Positions 1 to 8,188 of a stretch of DNA of 49,847 nucleotides are shown in pieces. Position 1 is the first letter of the stretch; every line of letters begins with the position of its first letter. Below the pieces are notes generated by a model. The model searched no databases. It worked only from the letters and a program-made list of their open reading frames with translations, and had not been told where the DNA came from. Position numbers and translations under genes: made by a program. Source of the stretch: Amazonocrinis nigriterrae CENA67 (GTDB taxonomy: Bacteria > Cyanobacteriota > Cyanobacteriia > Cyanobacteriales > Nostocaceae); assembly GCF_016056305.1 (NCBI RefSeq), contig NZ_JAECZC010000039.1, positions 1 through 49,847 of the forward strand. The letters are read 5' to 3'.

Positions 1-675
1 ATCTTCTGCTGCCATTGTGGAGGAATAAGGTAAACTCATGCCCATGGCCTCGAAAGCTGAGGACATGGTGTTAGCTGTGTACATGCCACCGCAGGAACCT
101 GCCCCAGGACAAGCCTGACTTTCTACTGCTAATAGTTCTTTTTCGTCAATTTTGCCTGCACTGTATTCACCAACGGCTTCAAAAGAACTGACAACGGTTA
201 AGTCGCGTCCGTTGTAGTGACCGGGTTTAATTGTGCCACCGTAGACGAAGATACCAGGGATATTCATACGAGCGATCGCTAGCATTGCCCCTGGCATGTT
301 TTTATCGCAACCACCTATGGCTAGTACTCCGTCCATGCTTTGCCCACTACAGGCGGTTTCTATGGAGTCTGCAATGACTTCCCGTGATACTAGGGAGTAT
401 TTCATCCCTTCGGTTCCCATGGAAATTCCGTCGCTGATGGTGATTGTGCCAAATATTTGCGGCATTGCCCCAGCATTTTTGATGCCTATTTCTGCTCTTT
501 GGGCTAGTTGATTGATTCCCATGTTGCAGGGGGTGATTGTGCTGTAGCCGTTGGCTATACCGACTATGGCTTTGTTGAAATCTTCGTCTTTAAAACCTAC
601 TGCACGCAGCATAGCTCGATTTGGCGATCGCTGCACTCCTTGCGTCACTACTTGGCTTCTTAAATTCTCTGACAT
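1..675 (-). CDS. ilvD: Dihydroxy-acid dehydratase, N-terminal part (runs off the window)
   Basis: The first 225 residues of dihydroxy-acid dehydratase, the third step of valine/isoleucine synthesis (2,3-dihydroxy-acid to 2-oxo-acid), a cytoplasmic Fe-S enzyme. The ATG at 675-673 gives [20 protein letters not shown]. Two family signatures are readable: [11 protein letters not shown] near residue 45-55, and GCDKNMPG near residue 123-130, where the cysteines bind the iron-sulfur cluster. The family is about 560 residues, so roughly 60% of the gene lies to the left of the window. It is transcribed leftward; the upstream spacer carries the 21-bp repeat array. Identification is secure; only the C-terminus is unseen. 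Confidence 0.96.
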   Translation of the reverse strand, partial: MSENLRSQVVTQGVQRSPNRAMLRAVGFKDEDFNKAIVGIANGYSTITPCNMGINQLAQRAEIGIKNAGAMPQIFGTITISDGISMGTEGMKYSLVSREVIADSIETACSGQSMDGVLAIGGCDKNMPGAMLAIARMNIPGIFVYGGTIKPGHYNGRDLTVVSSFEAVGEYSAGKIDEKELLAVESQACPGAGSCGGMYTANTMSSAFEAMGMSLPYSSTMAAED

Positions 676-840
676 TGTTTTTCCTTGGGTGCCATCATCG
701 CAACTGTTGCGATTGTATTATCTAATTTTCTCATGCATACGCAGCACCGAAAAGATTGGGGGGCAAGGGAGATGGGGAAGATAGAGGAAATGAGGGAGCA
801 GAGGTGTAGGGGTGCAGGGGAGAGTGGCGAGGTTGAACAT

Positions 841-1128
841 TTTAGCCTGAAGCTTGAGCCTTTGAGCTTAAAACTTGAGCCTTTTAACTTGAAGCTTGCG
901 ACTTTTAGCCTGAAACTTGCGCCTTTTAGCTTGGAGTTTGAGCTTTTTAGCCTGAAACTTACGCCTTTTAGCCTGAAGCTTGCGCCTTTTAGTTTGAAAA
1001 TTGCACCTTTTAGCCTGAAACTTGAGCTTTTTAGCCTGAAGCTTGCACCTTTTAGCTTGAAGCTTGCGCCTTTTAACTTGAAACTTGCACCTTTTAACCT
1101 GAAGCTTGCACCTTTTAACCTGAAACTT
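841..1128. repeat. 21-bp tandem repeat array, about 13.7 copies
   Basis: Thirteen full copies and one partial copy of a 21-bp unit, consensus TTTAGCCTGAAGCTTGCGCCT, with scattered substitutions, start at 841 and stop at a TAA at 1129-1131. In the plus frame each unit reads as the heptapeptide FSLKLAP (variants FNLKLAP, FSLKLEP), inside an open frame from 685. That frame starts inside the ilvD upstream region and has purine-rich low-complexity DNA before the repeats, so I do not call it a gene. Two minus-strand frames are also open through the array (GASFRLK-type heptads). The array lies between ilvD and the 3' end of tenA. Confidence 0.9.
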
Positions 1129-1295
1129 TAAGCTCTAACTATTCTCCTGCTCTGTTTTATGTGGAACAGCTTAGAGTTTCCTAATTTCATACGAAGTTGC
1201 CAACAGAAATAGCATCTAGAAATGGTTTAGTAACATCTCCCTCATCCCCTCATCCCCCTCATCCCCCCGCTACCTTTGAATGCAACTCGGTATCA

Positions 1296-1916
1296 CTATT
1301 GCTCCCATGCTACTTGAAAAAAGTCTCGCTCGCAAAGCATAGCATAACGGTAAGTTGAGTGAATTAACGTATTGGCTGTAGCGTAATTTTCTACCAAATC
1401 TTCTAATTGTTGTGCTAGTGGCTCAAATTCTGAACTGCTGTATGTACGAATCCAATCTGCGTATTGATGATTAGGAATGCCATTCTTAGCCAATTGTTCT
1501 CCCAAAAAGGCATAAAGACGCATACAAGGAGACATAGCCGCAGCAGTTACCCCTACATCCCCACCCCAGGCAGTAGCTAACAAAAAATCAGTATAGCGAC
1601 GAGTGGCGGCTCCAGGTTCCACCAAGTGCAAATTAACTCCCCATTGAGAAGCATAGCCTTCATGCAATTGGAGTTCTTGCAAAACTCCACCAGCCAAGTT
1701 GTGAAATGTCCTAAAACCCACCCAATCAGGTGATTTAGCAGCGGCGATACTATAAGCACGAGCAAAGGCTTGCAAGAAAAAAGCATCTTGTCCTACATAG
1801 TAGGCAAACTTTGCCGATTCCAGAGTTCCATTACCAATACCTTGCACAAAAGGATGCTCTAAACAAGCTTGTGCTAAATCTTGATTTGCTGCCCACAATT
1901 CAGTAGATAAATTCAT
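1296..1916 (-). CDS. tenA: TenA family thiaminase II / aminopyrimidine aminohydrolase
   Basis: A 206-residue TenA-type protein. Family members hydrolyse aminopyrimidine breakdown products (or thiamin) to hydroxymethylpyrimidine for thiamin salvage, in the cytoplasm. Visible marks are YVGQDAFFL (acidic residue D44), the HNLAGGVLQELQLHEGYA segment, and AAAMSPCMRLYAFLG with the presumed catalytic Cys131. Length is close to the family norm (about 220). I start at the ATG 1916; a GTG one codon upstream (1919) is possible. No thiamin-pyrophosphate riboswitch or other thi gene is visible nearby. It is a single gene, convergent with nothing, with glgA about 165 bp upstream on the same strand. Confidence 0.9.
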   Translation of the reverse strand: MNLSTELWAANQDLAQACLEHPFVQGIGNGTLESAKFAYYVGQDAFFLQAFARAYSIAAAKSPDWVGFRTFHNLAGGVLQELQLHEGYASQWGVNLHLVEPGAATRRYTDFLLATAWGGDVGVTAAAMSPCMRLYAFLGEQLAKNGIPNHQYADWIRTYSSSEFEPLAQQLEDLVENYATANTLIHSTYRYAMLCERDFFQVAWEQ

Positions 1917-2046
1917 CACTCATCAAAGATTGCTCGTAAAAATAATTCGTAATTGTTAATTCGTAATTGTAATCAATGTTGGCTATGAACTTTCTAGTAA
2001 TTGAAGACCACGTATAAAAATTCAGTGCTTTTTCTCTAGCCTCTTA

Positions 2047-2080
2047 AATTACGAATTACGAATTACGAATTACGAATTAC
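2047..2080. repeat. Heptanucleotide STRR, AATTACG x4.9
   Basis: Almost five perfect tandem copies of AATTACG just past the glgA stop codon, with diverged copies in the rest of the tenA-glgA spacer (around 1945-1970). Heptanucleotide arrays of this kind are the known STRR repeats of heterocystous cyanobacteria. Confidence 0.85.
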
Positions 2081-2081
2081 T

Positions 2082-3608
2082 TCAAGCGGGATTATTTGTT
2101 TCTTGAAGTTCTTTGACTGGTTCGTCAACTACTGACTCTGGCTGTGATGCTGGTTCGCCAACTACTGACTCTGGCTGTAATGCTGGTTCGTCAACTACTG
2201 ACTCTGGCTGCGGTGCCTGTTCCTCTTCTTCCTCTGGCAAACCGTAAATTGACCTGTATAACTTCACATATTGCTTGGCAGATTGATACCAACTGAAATC
2301 TTCGCTCATGCCACGTTTCTGGAGTTCTTGCCATTGGGGTTTGAAACGGAAGCCTTCCCAAGCCCTAATCATGCAGGTAAACAAGTCTAGGGGTTCATAA
2401 CGGTCAAAGCAATAACCAGTACCAGCTGCATTCATCGGGTCATAGTGCGATACTGTATCAACTAATCCCCCTGTACGGCGAACAATAGGCACAGAACCGT
2501 AACGCAAAGCCATCATTTGGCTGATACCGCAGGGTTCAAAACGGCTAGGCATTAAGAAGGCATCAGTACCAGCATAGATGCGGCGTGACAGAGCATCGTT
2601 ATAAAGTAGGTAAGTTGCCATGCGTCCAGGATAGCGGGATGCTAGCTGCCACATTTGAGTTTCATAGTAGCGATCGCCTGTTCCTAAAAGTACAAATTGG
2701 GCATCTGTATACGCCAAGAAGCGATCCAGAATTTGTATTACTAAATCAAGTCCTTTTTGTTCTACTAACCTTGTCACCATGCCAATTAAGAAGGCATTAG
2801 AATTAACTTCTAATCCTACTTCTTCTTGCAGAGAAACTTTATTAGCTTTGCGTTTTTCTAAAGTATCAGCTGTAAAAGTTTGAGCAATGTATTTATCATT
2901 TGCTGGGTTATAAACCTCGGTATCAATACCATTAACAATCCCAGATAATTTACCACTTATAAAAGACAGCAAACCTTCTAATGTTTCACCATAAGTCGCT
3001 GTTTTGATTTGTTCAGCATATGTCGGAGAAACTGTATTTACCCTATCAGCATATTGCACCGCCGCTGCCATTGTGTTGTGTCCTTGCATATACCAAGGAC
3101 ACCAAGTAATTTTTTCCAAATACCAACGCCACGGGCCTTGATAAGCCAAGTTATGAATGGTAAAAACAGTGGTTATATCTGGATCTTGGTGCAGCCACAC
3201 AGGAATCATACCTGTGTGCCAATCGTGGCAATGGACAATTTCTGGTTTCCAGTAATTCCAGCAAAATTCAGCTGCACCATTAGCAAATAAGGTAAACCGC
3301 CAGTGTTCATCTTCCCCATCATAAATCCGACGAGGCGTGAAGGCAGGATGTCCAAATAAGTACAAGGGAACATCAGTACCAGGCAGAACACTTTCGTAAA
3401 CGGCAAAGTCCTGGAACATGGCATAACCCCACCAAATAGGGTCTTTGGGAATCTCCATTTTGTCTGGTAGGAAGCCATAGTAAGGCATGAATATTCGCAC
3501 ATCATGCCCCATTTGTCTTAAGATTTTGGGTAATGCTCCCACAACATCACCCATTCCTCCTACTTTCGCAACGGGAGCTGCCTCTGCTGCAACGAATAGA
3601 ATTCGCAT
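2082..3608 (-). CDS. glgA: Glycogen (starch) synthase, GT5
   Basis: ADP-glucose:alpha-1,4-glucan glucosyltransferase, which elongates glycogen from ADP-glucose in the cytoplasm. The start [20 protein letters not shown] carries the KVGG nucleotide-sugar motif at residues 15-18. [14 protein letters not shown] and [10 protein letters not shown] are classic N-terminal GT5 segments. The C-terminal lobe has [10 protein letters not shown], and the donor-site segment [19 protein letters not shown]. The protein is 508 residues, about 30-40 longer than typical GlgA. The excess is a tail after residue about 460 with three copies of a [10 protein letters not shown]-type repeat, encoded by a 33-bp DNA repeat. 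It stands alone, with no glgC or glgP nearby. Cyanobacteria often have two glgA paralogues; I cannot tell which one this is. Confidence 0.95.
   Translation of the reverse strand: MRILFVAAEAAPVAKVGGMGDVVGALPKILRQMGHDVRIFMPYYGFLPDKMEIPKDPIWWGYAMFQDFAVYESVLPGTDVPLYLFGHPAFTPRRIYDGEDEHWRFTLFANGAAEFCWNYWKPEIVHCHDWHTGMIPVWLHQDPDITTVFTIHNLAYQGPWRWYLEKITWCPWYMQGHNTMAAAVQYADRVNTVSPTYAEQIKTATYGETLEGLLSFISGKLSGIVNGIDTEVYNPANDKYIAQTFTADTLEKRKANKVSLQEEVGLEVNSNAFLIGMVTRLVEQKGLDLVIQILDRFLAYTDAQFVLLGTGDRYYETQMWQLASRYPGRMATYLLYNDALSRRIYAGTDAFLMPSRFEPCGISQMMALRYGSVPIVRRTGGLVDTVSHYDPMNAAGTGYCFDRYEPLDLFTCMIRAWEGFRFKPQWQELQKRGMSEDFSWYQSAKQYVKLYRSIYGLPEEEEEQAPQPESVVDEPALQPESVVGEPASQPESVVDEPVKELQETNNPA
2112..2216 (-). 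repeat. 33-bp in-frame repeat in the glgA tail
   Basis: Three tandem copies of a 33-bp unit inside the 3' end of glgA encode the 11-residue repeat QPESVV(D/G)EPA(L/S). The units are nearly identical in DNA, pointing to recent slippage. The repeat is acidic and proline-bearing, likely a flexible tail. Confidence 0.8.
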
Positions 3609-3692
3609 GGTAATTTTATTTTCCCCAGTTTTGGTTAGATAGTTGTCAGTTGTTGGTTGTCAGTTGTCATTTGTCAGTTGTTGGTTGTTGTT

Positions 3693-3730
3693 GACCACTG
3701 ACCACTGACCACTGACCACTGACCACTGAC
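3693..3730. repeat. Heptanucleotide STRR, GACCACT x5.4
   Basis: Five perfect tandem GACCACT units plus a partial, preceded by degenerate TTGTCAGTTG-type units from about 3645. The array fills most of the hemC-glgA spacer. A relative occurs at 25179-25227. Confidence 0.85.
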
Positions 3731-3762
3731 TACTTATCTAATCACATCGCTTGCTCAATAAT

Positions 3763-4734
3763 TTAAGAACCTCGCTGAATTTCAGCAAAGATTTCTGAGA
3801 GAATTTCTTGCGCTCCCTGTTGCCGTAGCAAGTGTGCTAGTTCTGTACCAATGGCTTCGGCGTTGCTGGCTTTGCCAGTGATGGTGTCTTTTACCAACTT
3901 TTGACCATCCACACTAGCGACTATACCTGTTAAGGTTAAATTATCACCTTCAATTTCTGTATTTACACCAATAGGTACTTGACAACCGCCTTCTAGATCC
4001 CGTAAGAATGCTCTTTCGGCAAGACAACGATCGCGTGTTGGGGGATGTTCGATAGCTTTGAGTAGGGAGATTAATTCAGTATCGTCAGCACGACATTCTA
4101 TCCCCAACGCTCCTTGTCCAACGGCGTGGAGGGAAACTTCTTTGGGTAGAATTTGATGGATGCGATCGCTCATTCTCAATCTTTCTAACCCTGCTGCCGC
4201 TAAAATCAAAGCATCGTACTCGCCTGCATCCAGTTTGGCCAAGCGTGTGTTCAAGTTGCCCCGCACATCTTTAAATGTAAAGTGAGGAAATTGGTGGCGT
4301 AACTGCGCTAGTCGCCGCAGTGAAGATGTACCAATGACCGCACCTGCTGGTAAAGTGTCAATTTGCTTGTCTTTGTACTTTTCATGCACTACCAAAGCAT
4401 CTGCTGGGTTTTCCCGTTCTGTAATTGCTGCTAAAGTTAACCCTTCTGGTAATTGAGTCGGCAAATCCTTGAGGGAATGAACTGCAAAGTCAATGTCTCG
4501 GTTGAGCATTCCCACTTCCAGTTCTTTGGTAAACAGTCCTTTATCACCAATCTTGGCTAATGCTACATCCAAGATTTTGTCGCCTTGGGTAGACATGGTA
4601 TGGACTTCAAAAGAAATATCTGGAAAGCTTTTCTGGAGTTGCTCTCGTACCCAGTAGGTCTGAACCAAAGCAAGTTGGCTTTTACGAGAACCAATACGGA
4701 TAGTGCGGGTGGCACTAGAGATAACTGAAGTCAT
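3763..4734 (-). CDS. hemC: Porphobilinogen deaminase (hydroxymethylbilane synthase)
   Basis: Condenses four porphobilinogens to hydroxymethylbilane, an early step of the haem/chlorophyll/bilin pathway. Visible features are [14 protein letters not shown] at the N-terminus, the catalytic-aspartate region [15 protein letters not shown], the arginine-rich [14 protein letters not shown] and [14 protein letters not shown], and [10 protein letters not shown] near residue 250. The cysteine in that last segment carries the dipyrromethane cofactor. I chose the ATG at 4734 ([20 protein letters not shown], 323 residues) because family homology begins right after it. An in-frame ATG at 4773 would add 13 unconserved residues. 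No strong Shine-Dalgarno precedes either. It is a single-gene unit. Confidence 0.94.
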   Translation of the reverse strand: MTSVISSATRTIRIGSRKSQLALVQTYWVREQLQKSFPDISFEVHTMSTQGDKILDVALAKIGDKGLFTKELEVGMLNRDIDFAVHSLKDLPTQLPEGLTLAAITERENPADALVVHEKYKDKQIDTLPAGAVIGTSSLRRLAQLRHQFPHFTFKDVRGNLNTRLAKLDAGEYDALILAAAGLERLRMSDRIHQILPKEVSLHAVGQGALGIECRADDTELISLLKAIEHPPTRDRCLAERAFLRDLEGGCQVPIGVNTEIEGDNLTLTGIVASVDGQKLVKDTITGKASNAEAIGTELAHLLRQQGAQEILSEIFAEIQRGS

Positions 4735-4963
4735 AAAACAATATGTCAAACCAGGCGATAATTTCACTTTCATCTAGACTACCGCAGTGGGTGCCTTACC
4801 GGATTGCGATCGCTTAATTAACCTAAAATTTATTTTTATTGTCTTTACATTTATTTACATTATTTCAATTCCTAACTACTAAACGGCAGTTGCGAAGGCT
4901 GTCGGCAAAGCGCGATAGCGCACTGCCTCCTCCTAACTCTTCACTCCTCCCTCAAAACTACTG

Positions 4964-5368
4964 TTAAAGGTCGGCTTGGAGATATCCTTGTAATTCTTGG
5001 GTGCGCTGTTTTGTGTTTTTTTCGAGACAACCTAAATAAATAGAAGGAGCAATAGTTCCTCCCTCATATTCACTTTTCTCAAACTCACAGCTGGCATCTC
5101 GGAACTGAATCCATGCTGACTGTGCAGCAATCAATTTCTGTTTTCTAGACCTTGACAACTTGGGTAGCAATTGTTGATAAAGCTTATTTAGTTTCTGATC
5201 AGCATTTTGATAAGATAACTGGGCACATCTATTAATTTCTAATTGAGTTTGAGCATTATTGCAATTGAGCTTCTGAGCTAATTGGATTTTACTGGCAGCA
5301 ATTACTGTGTGAATATTCAAACAGCTGAAACTTGCCATACTGGCACACAAGAGTAATAATTGACGCAT
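4964..5368 (-). CDS. Secreted LprI/DUF1311-like protein
   Basis: A small exported protein of about 134 residues. The start at 5368 (MRQLLLLCASMASFSCLNIH) gives a typical signal peptide ending near VIAA. A longer frame to 5434 would put 22 polar residues before it. The mature part has four cysteines arranged as in the LprI-like (DUF1311) family: LNCNN, INRCAQL, DASCEFE and LGCLEKN. It also has the family's QSAWIQFRDASC and LNKLYQQLLPKL helices. Some family members inhibit lysozyme in the periplasm; that role here is inference only. It stands alone between hemC and the divergently oriented lipid kinase. Confidence 0.75.
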   Translation of the reverse strand: MRQLLLLCASMASFSCLNIHTVIAASKIQLAQKLNCNNAQTQLEINRCAQLSYQNADQKLNKLYQQLLPKLSRSRKQKLIAAQSAWIQFRDASCEFEKSEYEGGTIAPSIYLGCLEKNTKQRTQELQGYLQADL

Positions 5369-5534
5369 AGCAGAATTTTCTGTGTAAATATAGGGAGAAG
5401 ATACTAAAGTATCAGACATTGTTGTGATGTGCAAAGTAAATTTGCAACATCCTTACCCTTACTCTTAATCCTCAGCATATTTACGCTGAGAATAATTTGC
5501 TATTTTATTGTTATAAGCTGAAGTTTTGATTTCT

Positions 5535-6506
5535 ATGAATCGCTCTGCCTGCCTGATATTTAATCCAGTTGCGGGTCAAGGTGACCCAGAACAAGAACTG
5601 CTCCAAATTAGGACTTTGTTAGAGTCGGAAATTGACTTAGATATTTATTTAACAACAGAAGAAGTCGGCGCTGACGAACTGGCACGTGCAGCAGTAGAAC
5701 GGGGTGTAGATGCGATTATAGCTTCCGGGGGCGATGGTACTCTCTCAGCAGCAGCAGCAGCAGTAGTAGCCACTGATATTCCGTTTGGTATCATTTCTCG
5801 CGGTACAGCCAATGCTTTCGCCACAGCTTTAAGAATTCCAGATACAATCGAAGCAGCCTGTCAGACAATATTGCAGGGATTTACCAAGAATGTAGATGTA
5901 GCTTATTGCAATGGTCTGCCCATGGTACTGCTAGCTGGTATCGGTTTTGAGGCTGAAACTGTAGAAAAAGCAGACCGAGAAGCCAAAAAGCGCTTCGGAA
6001 TCATGGCATACATCTTAGCAGGAATCCAGCAACTCCGGGAATTAGAGAGTTTTGATGTAGAGATTGAAACCGAGGATAAGATAATTAAAACTACTGCCTC
6101 AGCAGTGACAGTGGCAAACGCTGCCCCTCCCACTTCAGTATTAGCTCAAGGCCCAGCAGGTATCATCTATGATGATGGATTATTAGATTTAACAATAGTA
6201 GCTCCAGCAAGTAAAGCCGGAGCGATCGCTGCTACATACCATCTGTTTCAAACAGCTTCTTCAGGGACTGCCGCAGAAAGAGATGACATCGGCTACCTAC
6301 GAGCCAAACAAGTCAAAATTACCACAGACCCACCGCAAAAGGTTGTCTTAGATGGTGAGATGATTGGCACAACACCCATTGAAGTTGAGTGTGTACCAGC
6401 CGGCTTAAGGATTTTTGTGCCATCAGTAGAAGAAACTGAGCCTGCGGAAAAACTAGAGGGACTGCCAAATTTGAGTATTGAATTGAAAAACCCATCAGAG
6501 GAGTGA
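5535..6506 (+). CDS. YegS/DagK-type lipid kinase
   Basis: A 323-residue diacylglycerol-kinase-catalytic-domain protein, probably phosphorylating a membrane lipid such as diacylglycerol. The N-terminal nucleotide-binding lobe has LIFNPVAGQGD (residues 8-18) and the diagnostic GGDGT at 65-69, followed by PFGIISRGTANAFATAL. The C-terminal lobe carries the usual beta-sandwich, with VVLDGEMIGTTPIEVECVP. Length is within the family range. The ATG at 5535 is preferred; a TTG at 5526 is also in frame. An acidic tail (EETEPAEKLEG) follows the domain. No lipid-synthesis neighbour helps narrow the substrate. Confidence 0.87.
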   Translation: MNRSACLIFNPVAGQGDPEQELLQIRTLLESEIDLDIYLTTEEVGADELARAAVERGVDAIIASGGDGTLSAAAAAVVATDIPFGIISRGTANAFATALRIPDTIEAACQTILQGFTKNVDVAYCNGLPMVLLAGIGFEAETVEKADREAKKRFGIMAYILAGIQQLRELESFDVEIETEDKIIKTTASAVTVANAAPPTSVLAQGPAGIIYDDGLLDLTIVAPASKAGAIAATYHLFQTASSGTAAERDDIGYLRAKQVKITTDPPQKVVLDGEMIGTTPIEVECVPAGLRIFVPSVEETEPAEKLEGLPNLSIELKNPSEE

Positions 6507-6533
6507 GGGAAATTGGGAATTGGTGAACCAGCG

Positions 6534-6730
6534 CGGTGAGGTAGCCTCCATCTTGGACGCCACTTGACGCCAGTCGCAAAGACAAGGCAGCGCGTTCGGT
6601 CGCCAGACTTGAAGCGACTGCCGCGCAAAGAAAAGAACGCCAAGAATGACTTTTGCAAGAGGTCTAGTCATTAGTCATCAGGAGCCAGTGCGTTGGACGG
6701 CTCTGCCGGCAGCCGCGCAACTGGCGTTCA
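6534..6730. repeat. Mosaic interspersed repeat (GAGCCAGTGCGTTG family)
   Basis: GC-rich patchwork between the kinase and the PIN gene. The part 6682-6730 runs from GAGCCAGTGCGTTG to GCGCAACTGGCGTTCA and shares both ends with the longer element at 43953-44092. Blocks such as AGACTTGAAGCGACTGCCGC in 6590-6625 also resemble it. It contains no convincing reading frame. Confidence 0.7.
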
Positions 6731-6737
6731 TCAGTCA

Positions 6738-7196
6738 TCAGTCAACACAATTAGATATTGTTGCCTGTAACTGACTCTCTAGATTTGCACGCAACCACAA
6801 ATCTGCTACCGACCAAACCCAGAACTTGTTTGGAGGTTCCACAAAATCTTCTTGTTTATGGGTCACGATCGCATCCAGTTGACGATCGCTGACACAGATT
6901 AACTCTACAGCAGATTCAAAATCTTTCACTCTTAGCGATCGCGCTTTTTGCAAGATAGTCTGATCAACAACACATATTTGAATTTTTTCTTGTAACCAAT
7001 TGACTACTATCTCAGCAATATTACTATTATTGCAACGACTGGTATAAGCGTCAATTTTTTCCCAGCCCACATCTGTTAAGTGCATCTGAATCGAGGGATG
7101 TACCATGTCCAATAATTTTCTGACATCTTCTCCAAATTCATGACGATTCATCAAAGCTTCTAATATTAAATCAGTATCTACTAAAATCCTGATCAC
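6738..7196 (-). CDS. Solitary PIN-domain protein (VapC-like)
   Basis: A 152-residue PIN-domain protein, the fold of VapC-type endoribonuclease toxins. The N-terminus RILVDTDLILEAL holds the first acidic residues (D7, D9). KDFESAVEL (D92/E94) and DRQLDAIVTHKQEDF (D108, D117) give the other acidic positions and the AIVT..DF signature. The GTG at 7196 is preceded by AAGGGGAG six bases upstream, a good Shine-Dalgarno that fixes the start. No full antitoxin gene is seen. A 43-codon frame (7209-7340) ends 12 bases before the GTG and is the only candidate partner. It may be toxin-antitoxin, a remnant, or an independent nuclease. Confidence 0.8.
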   Translation of the reverse strand: MIRILVDTDLILEALMNRHEFGEDVRKLLDMVHPSIQMHLTDVGWEKIDAYTSRCNNSNIAEIVVNWLQEKIQICVVDQTILQKARSLRVKDFESAVELICVSDRQLDAIVTHKQEDFVEPPNKFWVWSVADLWLRANLESQLQATISNCVD

Positions 7197-7208
7197 TTTT
7201 TACTCCCC

Positions 7209-7340
7209 TTATGAACCGATAAATCTAGTGTCAGAAAGCTGCTGATATGAATTTAGTGAAATCGCTAATGCTAATAACTTATCAGTAGCCAATTGTTTGG
7301 CTATTAACAAATGAATACGGAAACTGACAATGAAAACCAT
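7209..7340 (-). other. Short frame upstream of the PIN gene (possible antitoxin remnant)
   Basis: An ATG at 7340 opens 43 codons (MVFIVSFRIHLLIAKQLATD start, ending TRFIGS) and stops 12 bases before the PIN GTG, just upstream of its Shine-Dalgarno. The position fits an antitoxin or a leader peptide. I do not recognise the sequence and it may be chance. Confidence 0.25.
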
Positions 7341-7741
7341 GTAAACATAAACATTTATTAGCTTGATAGCAGCCTTTTAACTTGGCATGGACATAATTAA
7401 GTACAACCTGAAAGAACCATATTTCAGATAAGATGTCAAATTTATCAAAAGATAAAGATATAAATGTTGTAAAAATAAAAACAGGCTTTAACATTGCTCT
7501 GCCTGACATTGACGATAAATTAATTAGACGACAAATATTTTTTTGTAGTTCCAAGCGATAACAAGTATCTTTGGTTAGCCAAATGTGTAAAAGTAAAATG
7601 AAAGGGGAAAGAGAAAAACAACAAGGAACAATATCAGTTTTGGTAAAAATACTCAATAATGCAAATCTATGAGCAATTTTAAGAGATATAGGGTATTCTT
7701 CAATTATTAAACTGGTTACTGATATAACCAGAGTATGTTGT
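7341..7741. other. Spacer with no supported gene
   Basis: About 400 bases of A+T-rich DNA between the PIN gene and moaD. A minus-strand open frame crosses it and overlaps the start of moaD, but its composition (Phe, Ser, Leu, Cys, Ile) and position are those of chance. I see no repeat, RNA or promoter I can defend. Confidence 0.5.
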
Positions 7742-8002
7742 ATGTCTGAGTCTGCGATTACAGTTACTGTCAAATTGTTTGCTGCTTATCAAGAAGCCTA
7801 TGGGGTTTCGGAACTAGTACTGGAATTTCCTCATGGTATCCCAGTCAAAGCGGTGTGCGATCGCCTCATTGTCGAACACCCCGAACTAACCCAATGGCGT
7901 GAACTCACACGCTTTGGGATTAATTTGATATTTGTGGAACCAGATACCCTCCTGCAAGATGGTGATGAAGTAGTATTGATTCCCCCCGTCAGCGGTGGCT
8001 AG
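7742..8002 (+). CDS. MoaD/ThiS-type sulfur carrier protein
   Basis: An 86-residue ubiquitin-fold protein ending in Gly-Gly, the tail that is adenylated and thiocarboxylated. MoaD is the small subunit of molybdopterin synthase and donates sulfur for molybdenum cofactor. Visible marks are VTVKLFAAYQEAYG at the N-terminus, LLQDGDEVVLIPPVSGG at the C-terminus, and a length normal for MoaD. No moaE or moeB is in the window. The ending LIPPVSGG is closer to true MoaD than the second carrier at 22729, so molybdopterin synthesis is the likelier role, but a different sulfur-transfer role cannot be excluded. Confidence 0.82.
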   Translation: MSESAITVTVKLFAAYQEAYGVSELVLEFPHGIPVKAVCDRLIVEHPELTQWRELTRFGINLIFVEPDTLLQDGDEVVLIPPVSGG

Positions 8003-8087
8003 TCAAAAAGTATTGAATTAGGGACTGGAGAGATGAGGGAGATGAGGGAGATGAGAAAATGAAAGATGGAGAGACAGCTGACCCTTA

Positions 8088-8166
8088 CGGGTGACGCTCC
8101 TGCGTCGCTAACGCTGCGCTAACGGCAGTTGCTTCAAGTCGGGGAACCGCAAGAGCGCACTGCCTC
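8088..8166. repeat. Interspersed GC-rich repeat after moaD
   Basis: GACGCTCCTGCGTCGCTAAC, a run through AACGGCAGTTGCTTCAAGTC, and the ending CGCAAGAGCGCACTGCCTC. The AACGGCAGTTGC...GCGCACTGCCTC frame also occurs at about 4883-4928, upstream of the LprI-like gene's end. It is a palindromic patchwork, typical spacer filler in Nostocales. Confidence 0.6.
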
Positions 8167-8188
8167 ACAACTGACTCCAAACTTTCCC

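Noticed and set aside
685-1131. 148-codon plus-strand frame containing the heptapeptide array, as a protein gene
   Set aside because: The start lies just upstream of ilvD, the first 50 codons are purine-rich spacer DNA, and no ribosome site is seen. I kept the array as a repeat and as a finding.
1917-2081. A thiamin-pyrophosphate riboswitch upstream of tenA
   Set aside because: The conserved CTGAGA-type core and its partner helix are not present; the spacer is filled with heptanucleotide repeats.
2047-3730. Heptanucleotide arrays as a CRISPR or regulatory array
   Set aside because: Units are 7 bp with no spacers between them; they are STRR repeats typical of heterocystous cyanobacteria.
7282-7773. 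163-codon minus-strand open frame between the PIN gene and moaD
   Set aside because: It overlaps the start of moaD on the other strand, has no ribosome site, and its composition (Phe, Ser, Ile, Cys, Leu) looks like A+T-rich DNA read by chance.
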